From Chloroflexi bacterium AL-N1 (lineage in GTDB: Bacteria > Chloroflexota > Chloroflexia > Chloroflexales > Roseiflexaceae): a DNA stretch of 64,000 bases. Positions 42,613 through 51,229 of this stretch are shown here, piece after piece (position 1 is the stretch's first letter; every line of letters begins with the position of its first letter). A model generated the notes under the pieces. It searched no databases and was not told the DNA's origin. It was given only the letters and a program-made list of their open reading frames with translations. The stretch spans positions 124,001-188,000 of the forward strand of contig WYDT01000002.1 of NCBI GenBank assembly GCA_013122435.1. The letters run 5' to 3'. The position numbers and the translations under genes were made by a program.

Positions 42613-43713
42613 TCAAGTACGTCGTGGCTTGCCACGTGGCACCCGTGCCACCTCCGGCGTGATTGAATACACTGCAACCGTGCCATCGTCGTAGCCCACG
42701 GCCAACCGAGTATCGTCGGGTGACCAGGCCAGCCGGGTGACGGCGCTTGTACCGGCGGCCCAGGCATATCGTCGGTTGTGGCGCTGCGGTTCCCATAGCG
42801 CCACGCCGCCATCCTGCCCGCCGGAAGCCAGCAGGTCGCCCCAGTGCTGGTAGGCCAGGGCCGTCACCGGAGCACTATGGGCAGTCAGTTGTACGGGATG
42901 GGAGCCTTCTGGTCCGTTGGCACTGGCCTGACAATCCCAGACACAGGGGATGCTGCCGCCACCAGTCGCCAGATAGCGGCTGCTGTGGTGCCAGGCTAGT
43001 TCGAGCACCTTCGTTTCGTAGCCCCACATTTGCAAGTCTGTACCACTGGCGACATACCAGAAATGCACAGTCGAGTCTTGATCTCCAGTGGCAATCAGGT
43101 TGCCATCGGGGCTCCAGGCCAGTACCAACGTAGAGCCTTGCCACTGATAGCGGCGCAGTAGTTCTGTTTGACCTGGCTGCCAGAGCGTCACACCGCCATA
43201 GGCAGCGGTAGCCAGGTGGGTGCCGTTCGGCTCCCATGCAATATCGGCCACCGTGCTGGCGTGCGTGTCCCAGGTGTGACGTAGTGTGCCATCCGTCGCC
43301 CACAGCCGCACGCTGCGCCCCCCGGCGGCGGCCAGCAGATCGCCCGCCGGATGCCAGGCCACCCGCTCCACCCAGGCTGCACCCACAGCAAGCGCTTGCT
43401 GCTCCTGTCCGCTGGCGGTATCCCACATGCGTACCTGCCCATCCTGTCCACTGCTGGCAAGGCGGATACCATCCGGGTGCCAATCGAGGTCTGTGGTGCC
43501 CAATCCTGGATGGCCTGGCAGGACGTGCTGGACGGTACCGCTGATGCTATCCAGAATACTGATTGGGCCGCTAATTGCCGCCGCCGCCAGGGTTTGCCCC
43601 GTGGACGACCAGCGCAGCGCGATAACATGGTCATCGAATATGACTTGCCACCTCCGCCGCAGATCAGCTTGGGCTGGCACCCGCCGCCCCCGAATGTTCT
43701 TCAGACCAGACAT
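42613..43713 (-). CDS. WD40-repeat propeller protein
   Basis: A 366-residue protein with seven or so WD40 blades. Examples are [20 protein letters not shown] with [65 protein letters not shown] and [20 protein letters not shown]. There is no signal peptide and no other domain, so it is likely a cytoplasmic scaffold. The start (GGAGG upstream) overlaps the end of the COG0523 GTPase gene by 13 bases, so the two are translationally coupled. WD40 genes next to zinc-type COG0523 genes occur in other bacteria, from general knowledge. Confidence 0.85.
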   Translation of the reverse strand: MSGLKNIRGRRVPAQADLRRRWQVIFDDHVIALRWSSTGQTLAAAAISGPISILDSISGTVQHVLPGHPGLGTTDLDWHPDGIRLASSGQDGQVRMWDTASGQEQQALAVGAAWVERVAWHPAGDLLAAAGGRSVRLWATDGTLRHTWDTHASTVADIAWEPNGTHLATAAYGGVTLWQPGQTELLRRYQWQGSTLVLAWSPDGNLIATGDQDSTVHFWYVASGTDLQMWGYETKVLELAWHHSSRYLATGGGSIPCVWDCQASANGPEGSHPVQLTAHSAPVTALAYQHWGDLLASGGQDGGVALWEPQRHNRRYAWAAGTSAVTRLAWSPDDTRLAVGYDDGTVAVYSITPEVARVPRGKPRRT

Positions 43714-45053
43714 GCGCGGAAGTCCTCCGTCAAGGCGGCACGGTCTAGGTTGCGCCCGATGAAGATTAGCGCGTTGCGGCGCGGCTCATTGCCCCACGGT
43801 CGGTCAGGGCGACCATCAAACAGCATATGCACGCCCTGGAACACAAACCGTTCGGGCATGTCTTTGATGCTTAGGATACCTTTCATGCGGAAGATGTCCG
43901 GCCCCTGTTCGCGCAGCAAGGTGCTGAGCCAATTGTTGACTCGTTCCACATCCAGGTCGCCCTCCAACGCAATACCTACGGAGGTAACCTCTTCATCGTG
44001 CTCGTGGTCAGGCTTGTAGGCGTGAGTCAGCATCGGCGTAACTGGCGTGTCGTCCCGACAGAGCACGGCAGCGAATTCGTCGGGGTGGTGTTCAGTGAAG
44101 AGGGCATAGGTGCCGGGTTCGGGAATGTCCAGGCTGAAGTGTGGTGCCGGTTCCCATAAGTTTAGCCGCACTAGCGTCTCGTCAGGGTGCAGCGTACCGC
44201 CATTCTCAAGCGGCTGCTCGTCATCAGAAAAGACCAGCACGGCCTGCTCCTGCACCGTGGCGAAGGCTTCGACGGTGGCAGCGGCAGCGGGCAGCAACGC
44301 TACCTGCATCGCCGGGTCGGGGCCTTCCTGAAGGCGCAGGTCATAGTGGCCCGCCTGCAAGGAGTAGATGCCACCCCACTCGAAGGGGTATTCCGGTTCC
44401 AGAAACTGGGGGTCAAGCTCCAGAGCCCGGTTCAGGTCGAAGCCACCCACCTCCAGCACCCGTTCCAGCGGCACCTGGGCCTGCTGCGTGCGCTCGATAC
44501 GGGCCTGGCTGTTGATCTGACGAATGCGTTCTTCTAGTGCGTCCAGGTCGTCGGCCTGTACCAGGTCGGTCTTGTTCAGTAGAATGACATCGGCAAAGGC
44601 AATCTGCTCCTGGGCTTCGGGGGAATCATCGATGTGCTGCGCGATGTGATGCGCATCCACCAGCGTGACGATGCCATCCACCCGCAAGCGCTGTTTCATC
44701 TCGTCGTCCATAAAGAAGGTCTGCACCACCGGGCCAGGATCGGCCAGCCCTGTCGTCTCAATCAGAATGTAGTCGAAGCGGTCTTTGCGCTTCATCAGGT
44801 TGCCCAGAATGCGGATCAGGTCGCCCCGCACCGTGCAGCAGATGCAGCCGTTGTTCATCTCGAAAATCTCTTCGTCCGCGCCGATAACCAGATCGTGGTC
44901 AATGCCAATTTCGCCAAACTCGTTTTCAATCACGGCGATGCGTTTGCCGTGCTGCTCTGTCAGAATGCGGTTGAGCAGGGTCGTTTTGCCCGCGCCCAGA
45001 AAGCCCGTCAACACCGTGACGGGGGTGCGCGGATCATCTGTGATGATGGTCAT
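43701..45053 (-). CDS. COG0523 (CobW/P47K) family GTP-binding metallochaperone
   Basis: A 450-residue GTPase with intact motifs: Walker [21 protein letters not shown], the metal motif [15 protein letters not shown], the [18 protein letters not shown] switch and LLNKTDLV for guanine. The C-terminal CobW_C domain contains a His/Asp/Glu patch, KPDHEHDEE, that could hold zinc, and ends near [15 protein letters not shown]. Family members insert or deliver Zn, Ni or Co to target proteins. The frame starts at 45170, but ATG at 45053 has AGGAGCACCCT. It overlaps the genes on both sides, so four genes form one coupled unit. Confidence 0.93.
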   Translation of the reverse strand: MTIITDDPRTPVTVLTGFLGAGKTTLLNRILTEQHGKRIAVIENEFGEIGIDHDLVIGADEEIFEMNNGCICCTVRGDLIRILGNLMKRKDRFDYILIETTGLADPGPVVQTFFMDDEMKQRLRVDGIVTLVDAHHIAQHIDDSPEAQEQIAFADVILLNKTDLVQADDLDALEERIRQINSQARIERTQQAQVPLERVLEVGGFDLNRALELDPQFLEPEYPFEWGGIYSLQAGHYDLRLQEGPDPAMQVALLPAAAATVEAFATVQEQAVLVFSDDEQPLENGGTLHPDETLVRLNLWEPAPHFSLDIPEPGTYALFTEHHPDEFAAVLCRDDTPVTPMLTHAYKPDHEHDEEVTSVGIALEGDLDVERVNNWLSTLLREQGPDIFRMKGILSIKDMPERFVFQGVHMLFDGRPDRPWGNEPRRNALIFIGRNLDRAALTEDFRACLV

Positions 45054-45327
45054 AGGGTGCTCCTTCTGATGCATGGGTTCCCAGTGCCGCCACATCGGCG
45101 GCAGTAATGTCTGGTATCGCTTTCGGCAGTTTGTACTGCTGCGCTGGGCTGTTCGTGTGCAGCAACGCAATAACCGTTTCCAGCGGTGGGCAGCCAGGTT
45201 CGCTGCACCGCAGTTCGGTCACCAGGATGGTGGTCTGGTCATCCAGACCAAAGGTCGCGCCAACCCACTGCTTGATGGCAGCAATATGCTGCGGGTTGTG
45301 GGCCGGGCGGGGGTTCAACAGGTTCAT
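45034..45327 (-). CDS. Small Cys/His protein of a COG0523 operon (97 residues)
   Basis: The product begins [20 protein letters not shown] and has [20 protein letters not shown] with two cysteines, a [17 protein letters not shown] segment and a C-terminal histidine run (YDHHHR). Cys and His residues at these places suggest metal binding or sensing. I recall similar small proteins next to COG0523 genes but cannot give a family name. AGGAAGG precedes the start. It overlaps the GNAT gene by ATGA and the GTPase gene by 20 bases, which confirms that it is a real member of the operon. Confidence 0.75.
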   Translation of the reverse strand: MNLLNPRPAHNPQHIAAIKQWVGATFGLDDQTTILVTELRCSEPGCPPLETVIALLHTNSPAQQYKLPKAIPDITAADVAALGTHASEGAPYDHHHR

Positions 45328-45938
45328 GGATGTTCCTTCCTGTTACGTTCGAGTTCCATCGCCAGATGATGCTGTCCAGTTTCCAGGGCATCGCCGCTAG
45401 CGGCATTCATCAGCGCACAGGAGGGGTCAGCCGGAGGCTGGATACCTGGTGCGGGGTGCAGATCGCGGCGCAAAATCTGTTGTACGGGCACAAAGCCGCA
45501 GCGCTGATAACAGGCATGAGCGGCCTTGTTGCTGGCAGTGACATAGAGTTGCACATGCTCGAAGCCATGATCCGTGGCCCAGGCCAGCCCCTCGGCAATC
45601 AGTCGATCCGCCAGTCCGCTGCCGCGATAGGGCGAGGTAACATAGAGCGCGACCAGTTCGGCCCAGTAGCGATAGCGAAAGAGTGGCGAGTCCGTGTGCG
45701 CTTCCAGAACGATCAGGCCGACTGGCTCAGTATTGGACCATGCGAGCCGCCAGCACGCGCCGGTCACGTTCCAGGTACGTGTGAAGTCGCGGTGAAGCAC
45801 TGCACGCCACCCCGGTGCCAGCGCAAAGCGCTCATCCAGTGCGGCATTCTGCTTATGGAGTGCTTCAAACAGGTGAGCGACCGCGTCTTCGTCATCGCGG
45901 GTTGCCGACTGTATGGCAGGCAAAGAGAGATGAGTCAT
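45324..45938 (-). CDS. GNAT family N-acetyltransferase
   Basis: A 204-residue acetyltransferase: core strand AELVALYVTSPYRGSGLADR, IAEGLAWATDHGFEHVQLYV, then ASNKAAHACYQRCGFVPVQQ as the end motif. A C-terminal tail of about 45 residues is Pro-rich, then polar. It heads the coupled metal operon and overlaps the small Cys/His gene by 4 bases (ATGA). Its link to metal handling is not obvious; it could modify a ligand or a partner protein. A strong palindrome lies a few bases upstream. Confidence 0.85.
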   Translation of the reverse strand: MTHLSLPAIQSATRDDEDAVAHLFEALHKQNAALDERFALAPGWRAVLHRDFTRTWNVTGACWRLAWSNTEPVGLIVLEAHTDSPLFRYRYWAELVALYVTSPYRGSGLADRLIAEGLAWATDHGFEHVQLYVTASNKAAHACYQRCGFVPVQQILRRDLHPAPGIQPPADPSCALMNAASGDALETGQHHLAMELERNRKEHP

Positions 45939-45946
45939 TGATCCCT

Positions 45947-45969
45947 TTATTGATACATACTATCAATAA
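45947..45969. promoter_or_regulatory. 23-base palindromic operator upstream of the metal operon
   Basis: TTATTGATA (45947-45955) and TATCAATAA (45961-45969) are exact complements around CATAC, and a third half-site TATCAATAA recurs at 45983-45991. The site begins 9 bases upstream of the first ATG of the operon, over the likely promoter. Length and symmetry fit Fur/Zur-type or ArsR/SmtB-type metal repressors. The choice between them cannot be made from sequence alone. Confidence 0.65.
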
Positions 45970-46003
45970 TATAGAGACAGTATATCAATAAAGAGTCGAA
46001 CTG

Positions 46004-46171
46004 TCAACGGGGAGTTGCACCTGCGGCACAAGGGGCCGGATCAAACGGCTCGGACAGCACGATATCGGCCATCAGCCATGTACGGTAAGCGGGCGCGGTC
46101 TGCTGATCGAGCAGGGCTATCGTCGCGAAATACCATGCTTTTGCATATACATCTGGTGACCACGTATTCAT
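46004..46171 (-). pseudogene. Chimeric 55-codon frame: HD-gene start joined to a foreign C-terminus
   Basis: ATG at 46171 opens MNTWSPDVYAKAWYFATIA, the exact start of the HD protein at 29480. At 46113/46114 the sequence switches, in frame, to LLDQQTAPAYRTWLMADIVL then SEPFDPAPCAAGATPR and a stop at 46004. The second part is GC-rich and looks like the true C-terminus of some other gene. Keeping the HD ribosome binding site, the frame could be translated, but no complete domain is present. It is most likely the debris of a recombination event. Confidence 0.7.
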
Positions 46172-46332
46172 GAATGCTCCAATCTAATAGTTATAATAGA
46201 CAGGTTGACAACTCATCTATCAAACCGTGTTTGTCATATCTCACTACGAGACTATCAGGTGTATATTATTTGGTTGGGGGTTTACGTATGAAGCTTTTTT
46301 ATTGTAGTCTTCGAGAAATCTGTTGTCAATCA
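46114..46332. repeat. Segmental repeat copy 2 (of 29423-29638)
   Basis: This matches the 5' end and upstream DNA of the HD gene over about 219 bases with scattered differences. The left end of the match is abrupt (GGGCTATCGTCGCG at 46114) and joins GC-rich sequence of the metal operon region. The rest of the 46172-46505 gap is AT-rich, with nothing else recognised. Confidence 0.85.
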
Positions 46333-46505
46333 TGGAATCGTATCTTTACCCTAAAACTTAATACTCATTGTATCGTCTCGGCCACTCATGTGCTATCATG
46401 TACTATAATGACCAACCAGTAACGATCACTCAGATGATTTATGACATGCATGTGCAACTTTGAGAGTCCTGAGGCCAGTTATTTGCACATACAAGGGGGT
46501 ATACA

Positions 46506-47645
46506 ATGCATTTTGCGCCAACCGAGGACCATGAAATACTACGACAGGCCGTACGTGATTTTGCGGAAAAAGAAGGAAAGCCTACCGCTGCTGAACGTGA
46601 TGAGGCAATGGAATGGCCGGCTAATCTGGTTAAAAAAATGGGAGAGTTGGGCTTTCTGGGTGTGGCTGTCAGCGATGAGTATGGCGGCGCCGGGCTCGAC
46701 TATATCTCCTACGCGATCGTGATCGAGGAACTCTCACGTGTCGATGCGTCGCTCGGTGTGATTGCCTCAGTCAATAACTCGCTTGTTTGTTATGGCATCG
46801 AAAAGTTTGGTACCGAAGAACAGAAGCGCGAGTTCCTGGTTCCACTTGCTTCGGGGCGCTCACTCGGTGCCTTCTCGCTCTCTGAACCAGGGGCAGGCTC
46901 CGATGCCGCGTCGCAGAAGACCACGGCGGTACGCGATGGCGATGAGTATGTCATCAACGGCACCAAGAACTGGGTCACGAATGGTGATCACGCCGATACG
47001 ATCATTTTAATGACCATAACCGATCCTTCCAAAGGTCATCGCGGAATCACGGCTTTTCTGGTCGATACCCATCTGCCTGAATGCAAGATCATGAAGGTCG
47101 AGAACAAACTGGGCATCCGAAGTGCCCACTCCTGCCAGATGGCTTATGATAACTATCGTGTTCCTGCATGGCGACGACTTGGTGCAGAAGGTGAAGGCTT
47201 CAAGATTGCCATGACCATTCTCAATGCCGGACGTATCGGTATTGCTGGTCAGGCGCTGGGGATTGCCCAGGGAGCCTATGAAGCCGCACTCGAATATGCT
47301 AAAATCCGTGAACAGTTTGGGAAGCCTATCATAGAAAATCAGGCTATCGGCTTCACACTGGCCGACATGGCCACTCGCATCAAGGCCTCTCGTCTGCTAA
47401 CCTATGAGGCTGCCTGGCGCAAAGATAACCATATGGATTTTATCGAGGCTGCTTCGATGGCCAAACTATACGCATCTGAGACAGCTATGTGGACCGCTAC
47501 CAAAGCCATTCAGGTGCATGGTTCCAATGGTTATTCGAAGGAATATCCGGTCGAGCGCTTCTTCCGTGATGCGAAGATTACCGAAATTTACGAGGGTACC
47601 AGTGAGATTCAGCGTTTGGTTATTTCACGTGAGCTTGCCAAGTAA
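46506..47645 (+). CDS. Acyl-CoA dehydrogenase
   Basis: A 379-residue flavoenzyme of normal length. Signatures are GAFSLSEPGAGSDAASQKTT (FAD and substrate contact), the middle beta domain with NGTKNWVTNGDHADTIILM, GIAGQALGIAQGAYEAAL and EQFGKPIIENQAIGFTLADM, and IYEGTSEIQRLVISREL near the C-terminus, which holds the catalytic Glu in short-chain types. It oxidises acyl-CoA to the 2-enoyl form and passes electrons to ETF. The start follows AAGGGGGTATACA. A terminator stands right after the stop, so it is transcribed alone. Confidence 0.93.
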   Translation: MHFAPTEDHEILRQAVRDFAEKEGKPTAAERDEAMEWPANLVKKMGELGFLGVAVSDEYGGAGLDYISYAIVIEELSRVDASLGVIASVNNSLVCYGIEKFGTEEQKREFLVPLASGRSLGAFSLSEPGAGSDAASQKTTAVRDGDEYVINGTKNWVTNGDHADTIILMTITDPSKGHRGITAFLVDTHLPECKIMKVENKLGIRSAHSCQMAYDNYRVPAWRRLGAEGEGFKIAMTILNAGRIGIAGQALGIAQGAYEAALEYAKIREQFGKPIIENQAIGFTLADMATRIKASRLLTYEAAWRKDNHMDFIEAASMAKLYASETAMWTATKAIQVHGSNGYSKEYPVERFFRDAKITEIYEGTSEIQRLVISRELAK

Positions 47646-47664
47646 TCCTTTATAGGGCGTTCGT

Positions 47665-47697
47665 AGGGCGTCAATATCTCTGTAGGCGCCCTTTTTT
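47665..47697 (+). terminator. Rho-independent terminator after the acyl-CoA dehydrogenase
   Basis: GGGCGTC (47666-47672) pairs with GGCGCCC (47685-47691) through one T-G pair, with a 12-base loop, followed by six Ts (47692-47697). It lies 20 bases downstream of the stop codon. It separates the dehydrogenase from the following four-gene unit. Confidence 0.85.
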
Positions 47698-47718
47698 GAT
47701 GCAATGAAGTGAGTACCT

Positions 47719-48819
47719 ATGCAGAACCAAATACATGTGGGCATCATTGGATGCGGTAAAATCAGCGGTGCGTATTTCACAGGTTGTCAGCAATTCGATA
47801 TACTCGATCTGGTCGCATGTGCAGATATCAACCCTGAAGCGGCACAGGCTGCTGCGGCTGAGTTTGCTATTCCCCAAGTGTATACCGTTGAAGAACTACT
47901 CGCAGACCCAACAATTCAGCTTATCATTAATCTGACCGTGCCACAGGCTCACGCAGAGATTAACCTGGCAGCTATTGCCGCAGGAAAGCATGTCTACTGT
48001 GAGAAACCTCTCGCAGTGACGCGTGAGGATGGCCAACAAACACTGGATGCAGCACGTGAAAAAGGTGTTTTAGTAGGATGTGCACCAGATACATTTCTTG
48101 GTGGTGGCATTCAAACCTGTCGCAAACTGATTGACGAGGGTGTGATTGGTGAGTTGGTGGCCGCCACAGCGGTGTTTGCCAACCATGGCCACGAGTCGTG
48201 GCATCCCAATCCAGCATTTTACTACCAGATTGGTGGCGGTCCATTGTTCGACATGGGGCCATACTATCTGACAGCACTGATCAACCTGATGGGACCGATC
48301 AAACGGGTGACTGGTGCGACGCGTGTCTCATTTCCCCAACGCGCGATTACCAGCCAGCCGCGTCGTGGTGAGCAGATCACGGTTGAAGTACCCACCCATA
48401 TTACTGGCTTGATTGATTTTGCCAATGGAGCGGTTGGCACGATCATTACCAGCTTTGATATCTGGTCACATCATCTGCCAAGTATGGAAATTCATGGTGC
48501 TACCGGATCGTTGAGTGTCCCTGACCCCAACACATTTGGTGGTATAGTACGTTTGTGGCAGTGCGAAACCCAGGAGTGGTGTGATATGCCACTTTCCCAT
48601 CGAGATGATGTGGGTCGGGGTATCGGCGTTGCCGACATGGCCTATGCACTCCTGCACAATCGACCACATCGTGCAAGTGGTGATCTGGCATTGCACGTCC
48701 TCGATGCGATGCATGCCTTCGAGGAGGCTTCTGTGACCAGCCAACACGTAATGCTAACGAGCAGTTGTGATCAACCTGCCGCATTGCCGAGTGGGCTGGC
48801 ACCTGGTGTACTGGATTAG
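47719..48819 (+). CDS. Gfo/Idh/MocA family oxidoreductase
   Basis: A 366-residue NAD(P)-dependent enzyme. It begins with the Rossmann motif VGIIGCGKISGAYFTGCQQF, has NLTVPQAHAEINLAAIAAGK then HVYCEKPLAVT (conserved Glu-Lys-Pro), and a C-terminal alpha/beta domain with GGGPLFDMGPYYLTALINLM containing the usual Asp-x-x-x-H/Y site. Such enzymes oxidise or reduce sugars, inositols and related compounds. The substrate is unknown. It is the first of four + strand genes with gaps of 27, 4 and 9 bases. Confidence 0.9.
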   Translation: MQNQIHVGIIGCGKISGAYFTGCQQFDILDLVACADINPEAAQAAAAEFAIPQVYTVEELLADPTIQLIINLTVPQAHAEINLAAIAAGKHVYCEKPLAVTREDGQQTLDAAREKGVLVGCAPDTFLGGGIQTCRKLIDEGVIGELVAATAVFANHGHESWHPNPAFYYQIGGGPLFDMGPYYLTALINLMGPIKRVTGATRVSFPQRAITSQPRRGEQITVEVPTHITGLIDFANGAVGTIITSFDIWSHHLPSMEIHGATGSLSVPDPNTFGGIVRLWQCETQEWCDMPLSHRDDVGRGIGVADMAYALLHNRPHRASGDLALHVLDAMHAFEEASVTSQHVMLTSSCDQPAALPSGLAPGVLD

Positions 48820-48846
48820 TTTGAAGGAACGAGTACTGATTTTACT

Positions 48847-50517
48847 ATGACTGAGCAGATTATCTATTCGATGGTGCGCGTTAAACGCGTTTTTCCACCA
48901 AATCGTGAAGTGATTCGTGATATTTCCCTTTCTTTTTTCTATGGTGCGAAGATCGGAATTCTGGGACTAAATGGTTCTGGCAAAAGCACACTGCTGCGTA
49001 TCATGGCCGGTATTGACCAGGACTATTTTGGTGAGACCATGCTCTCCTCGGGCTACACCGTAGGGTTGCTTGAACAAGAGCCCCATCTCGATCCTGATAA
49101 GACGGTCAAGCAAGTGGTCGAGGAAGCCGTACAACCTGTGGTCGATATGCTGGCTGAGTATGAAGCCGTTAACGAGCGTTTTGCCGATCCGGACGCCGAC
49201 ATCGATGCACTGGTTGAAGAACAGGCACGTCTACAGGAAGCGTTGGATCGTGTCGATGCCTGGAATCTCGATGGGCGTTTGGCAGTCGCCATGGATGCTT
49301 TGCGCTGCCCTCCCAGCGACATGCCTATCAATGTGCTTTCTGGTGGCGAACGGCGTCGCATTGCGCTGTGTCGCCTCTTGCTCACCGAACCAGATATCCT
49401 CCTGCTCGACGAGCCGACCAACCATCTTGATGCTGAATCAGTCCTCTGGCTGGAACAGCATCTCCAGCAGTATCGTGGTACCGTCATCGCCGTGACCCAC
49501 GACCGCTACTTCCTCGATAATGTGGCCGGGTGGATTCTTGAGCTGGATCGTGGTTTTGGTGTCCCTTGGAAAGGCAACTACTCGTCGTGGCTTGAGCAGA
49601 AACAGGCGCGTCTGGCAAAAGAGGAAAAAGCTGACGCGAAACGCCGTAGGACCCTGGAGCACGAACTCGAATGGATTCGGATGACACCCAAGGCACGGCA
49701 GGCCAAGAGCAAAGCACGTATTACGGCCTACGAAAGTCTGCTCAACCAGGAAACTGAAGAGCGACGAGAAAATTTGGAAATCTACATCCCACCGGGGCCG
49801 CGTCTTGGCGACCGGGTGATCGAATTGAGCGATGTCACCAAGACTTTTACCGACCGCCTGTTGATTGAAAACATGACACTCTCTATCCCACCAGGAAGCA
49901 TTATTGGTATCATCGGGCCCAATGGCGCCGGTAAAACGACACTGCTCCGCCTGTTGGCCGGGCAAGAAAATCCAGATGCAGGTACCATTGCGATTGGCGA
50001 CACCGTACAACTTACCTATGTCGAGCAGATGCGGGATATCCTCGATGGTGAACGTACGGTGTGGGAAGAGATATCCGGTGATGCAGAGATGCTCCAGTTG
50101 GGTAAACGCACCATGAACTCACGGGCCTATGTGTCCAGCTTCAACTTCATGGGTGCCGACCAGCAGAAGAAAGTCGGAACCCTCTCAGGTGGTGAGCGTA
50201 ACCGGGTGTTGCTGGCCAAAATGCTGAAGGAAGGTGCCAATGTCCTCCTGCTTGACGAGCCCACCAATGACCTGGATGTCAACACCCTCCGTGCCCTTGA
50301 GGAGGCCCTCGAAGCTTTCGCTGGCTGTGCCATTGTCGTGAGCCATGATCGCTGGTTTCTGGATCGTATTGCTACGCATATTCTGGCGTTTGAAGGCGAA
50401 AGCCAGTTGACATGGTTCCATGGCAACTTTGCTGAGTACGAAGAGGATCGTCGTAAGCGACTGGGGCAAGCAGCCGACCAACCGCATCGCATCACCTACA
50501 AAAAACTTCATCGGTGA
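48847..50517 (+). CDS. ettA: ABC-F protein, energy-dependent translational throttle EttA type
   Basis: A 556-residue soluble protein with two ATPase halves. The first has GLNGSGKSTLL, LSGGERRRIAL and ILLLDEPTNHLD; the second has [22 protein letters not shown] and VLLLDEPTNDLD. The linker between them contains the EttA-like arm (RMTPKARQAKSKARITAYE, then LEIYIPPGPRLGDRVIEL). Length and arm match EttA, which binds the ribosomal E site and couples translation to energy charge. The final residues are basic. The ribosome binding site is weak. The symbol rests on recognised family features. Confidence 0.92.
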   Translation: MTEQIIYSMVRVKRVFPPNREVIRDISLSFFYGAKIGILGLNGSGKSTLLRIMAGIDQDYFGETMLSSGYTVGLLEQEPHLDPDKTVKQVVEEAVQPVVDMLAEYEAVNERFADPDADIDALVEEQARLQEALDRVDAWNLDGRLAVAMDALRCPPSDMPINVLSGGERRRIALCRLLLTEPDILLLDEPTNHLDAESVLWLEQHLQQYRGTVIAVTHDRYFLDNVAGWILELDRGFGVPWKGNYSSWLEQKQARLAKEEKADAKRRRTLEHELEWIRMTPKARQAKSKARITAYESLLNQETEERRENLEIYIPPGPRLGDRVIELSDVTKTFTDRLLIENMTLSIPPGSIIGIIGPNGAGKTTLLRLLAGQENPDAGTIAIGDTVQLTYVEQMRDILDGERTVWEEISGDAEMLQLGKRTMNSRAYVSSFNFMGADQQKKVGTLSGGERNRVLLAKMLKEGANVLLLDEPTNDLDVNTLRALEEALEAFAGCAIVVSHDRWFLDRIATHILAFEGESQLTWFHGNFAEYEEDRRKRLGQAADQPHRITYKKLHR

Positions 50518-50521
50518 TTAT

Positions 50522-51220
50522 ATGTTTGATATGCTGGCGTTTGATGCCGACGATACACTCTGGCACAATGAAACGCTCTTTGTGATGACTCAGGAAAAAT
50601 TTCGTGCCTTGCTCGAGCCATATTTGACCAGAGAGTGGACTGGTGCAGAGCTCTATGCAACGGAGATTCGCAACCTTGATTATTTTGGCTATGGGATCAA
50701 GGGTTTTACATTATCGATGATTGAGACGGCAATTGAATTAACCGATGCGTGTATTCCCGCCCACGAAATTCAATCGATCATCGATTTTGGCAAAGCAATG
50801 GTCAAAACGCCAGTCAACTTGCTTGACCATGTGCCAGAGATAATCCCATCGTTGGCCCAATCGCATCTGTTGATGCTGATTACCAAGGGCGATCTCTTCG
50901 AACAGGAAACAAAGATTGCCCAGTCTGGTCTGGTCGAGTATTTTACACATATTGAAATTGTAGCTGAGAAAACAGCAGCTATGTACCGTCGTCTTTTGAC
51001 CAAACATCAGCTCGATCCACAGCGCTTCCTGATGGTTGGCAATTCGTTACGTTCAGATATTCTCCCTGTCGTTGAAGTCGGAGGACATGCCATACATGTA
51101 CCCTACCAGACAACGTGGGCGCACGAAATGGTGAGTGATCATGTCGCACAACAACATACATATGCTGAACTGGCTCATCTAGGTCTGTTGCCGGATTTTA
51201 TTGCTCAGTTTAAGTCATAG
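50522..51220 (+). CDS. HAD superfamily hydrolase
   Basis: A 232-residue phosphatase-type protein. Motif I is MLAFDADDTLWHNE (the two Asp are nucleophile and acid/base), motif II SHLLMLITKGD, motif III Lys in AEKTAAMYRRLL and motif IV MVGNSLRSDILPVVEVGG. A helical cap lies between motifs I and II. The substrate is unknown. ATG at 50522 comes 4 bases after the EttA stop; the longer frame from 50420 is an overlap artefact. It is in the same operon as EttA and the peptidase. Confidence 0.88.
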   Translation: MFDMLAFDADDTLWHNETLFVMTQEKFRALLEPYLTREWTGAELYATEIRNLDYFGYGIKGFTLSMIETAIELTDACIPAHEIQSIIDFGKAMVKTPVNLLDHVPEIIPSLAQSHLLMLITKGDLFEQETKIAQSGLVEYFTHIEIVAEKTAAMYRRLLTKHQLDPQRFLMVGNSLRSDILPVVEVGGHAIHVPYQTTWAHEMVSDHVAQQHTYAELAHLGLLPDFIAQFKS

Positions 51221-51229
51221 GAAAAGAGT

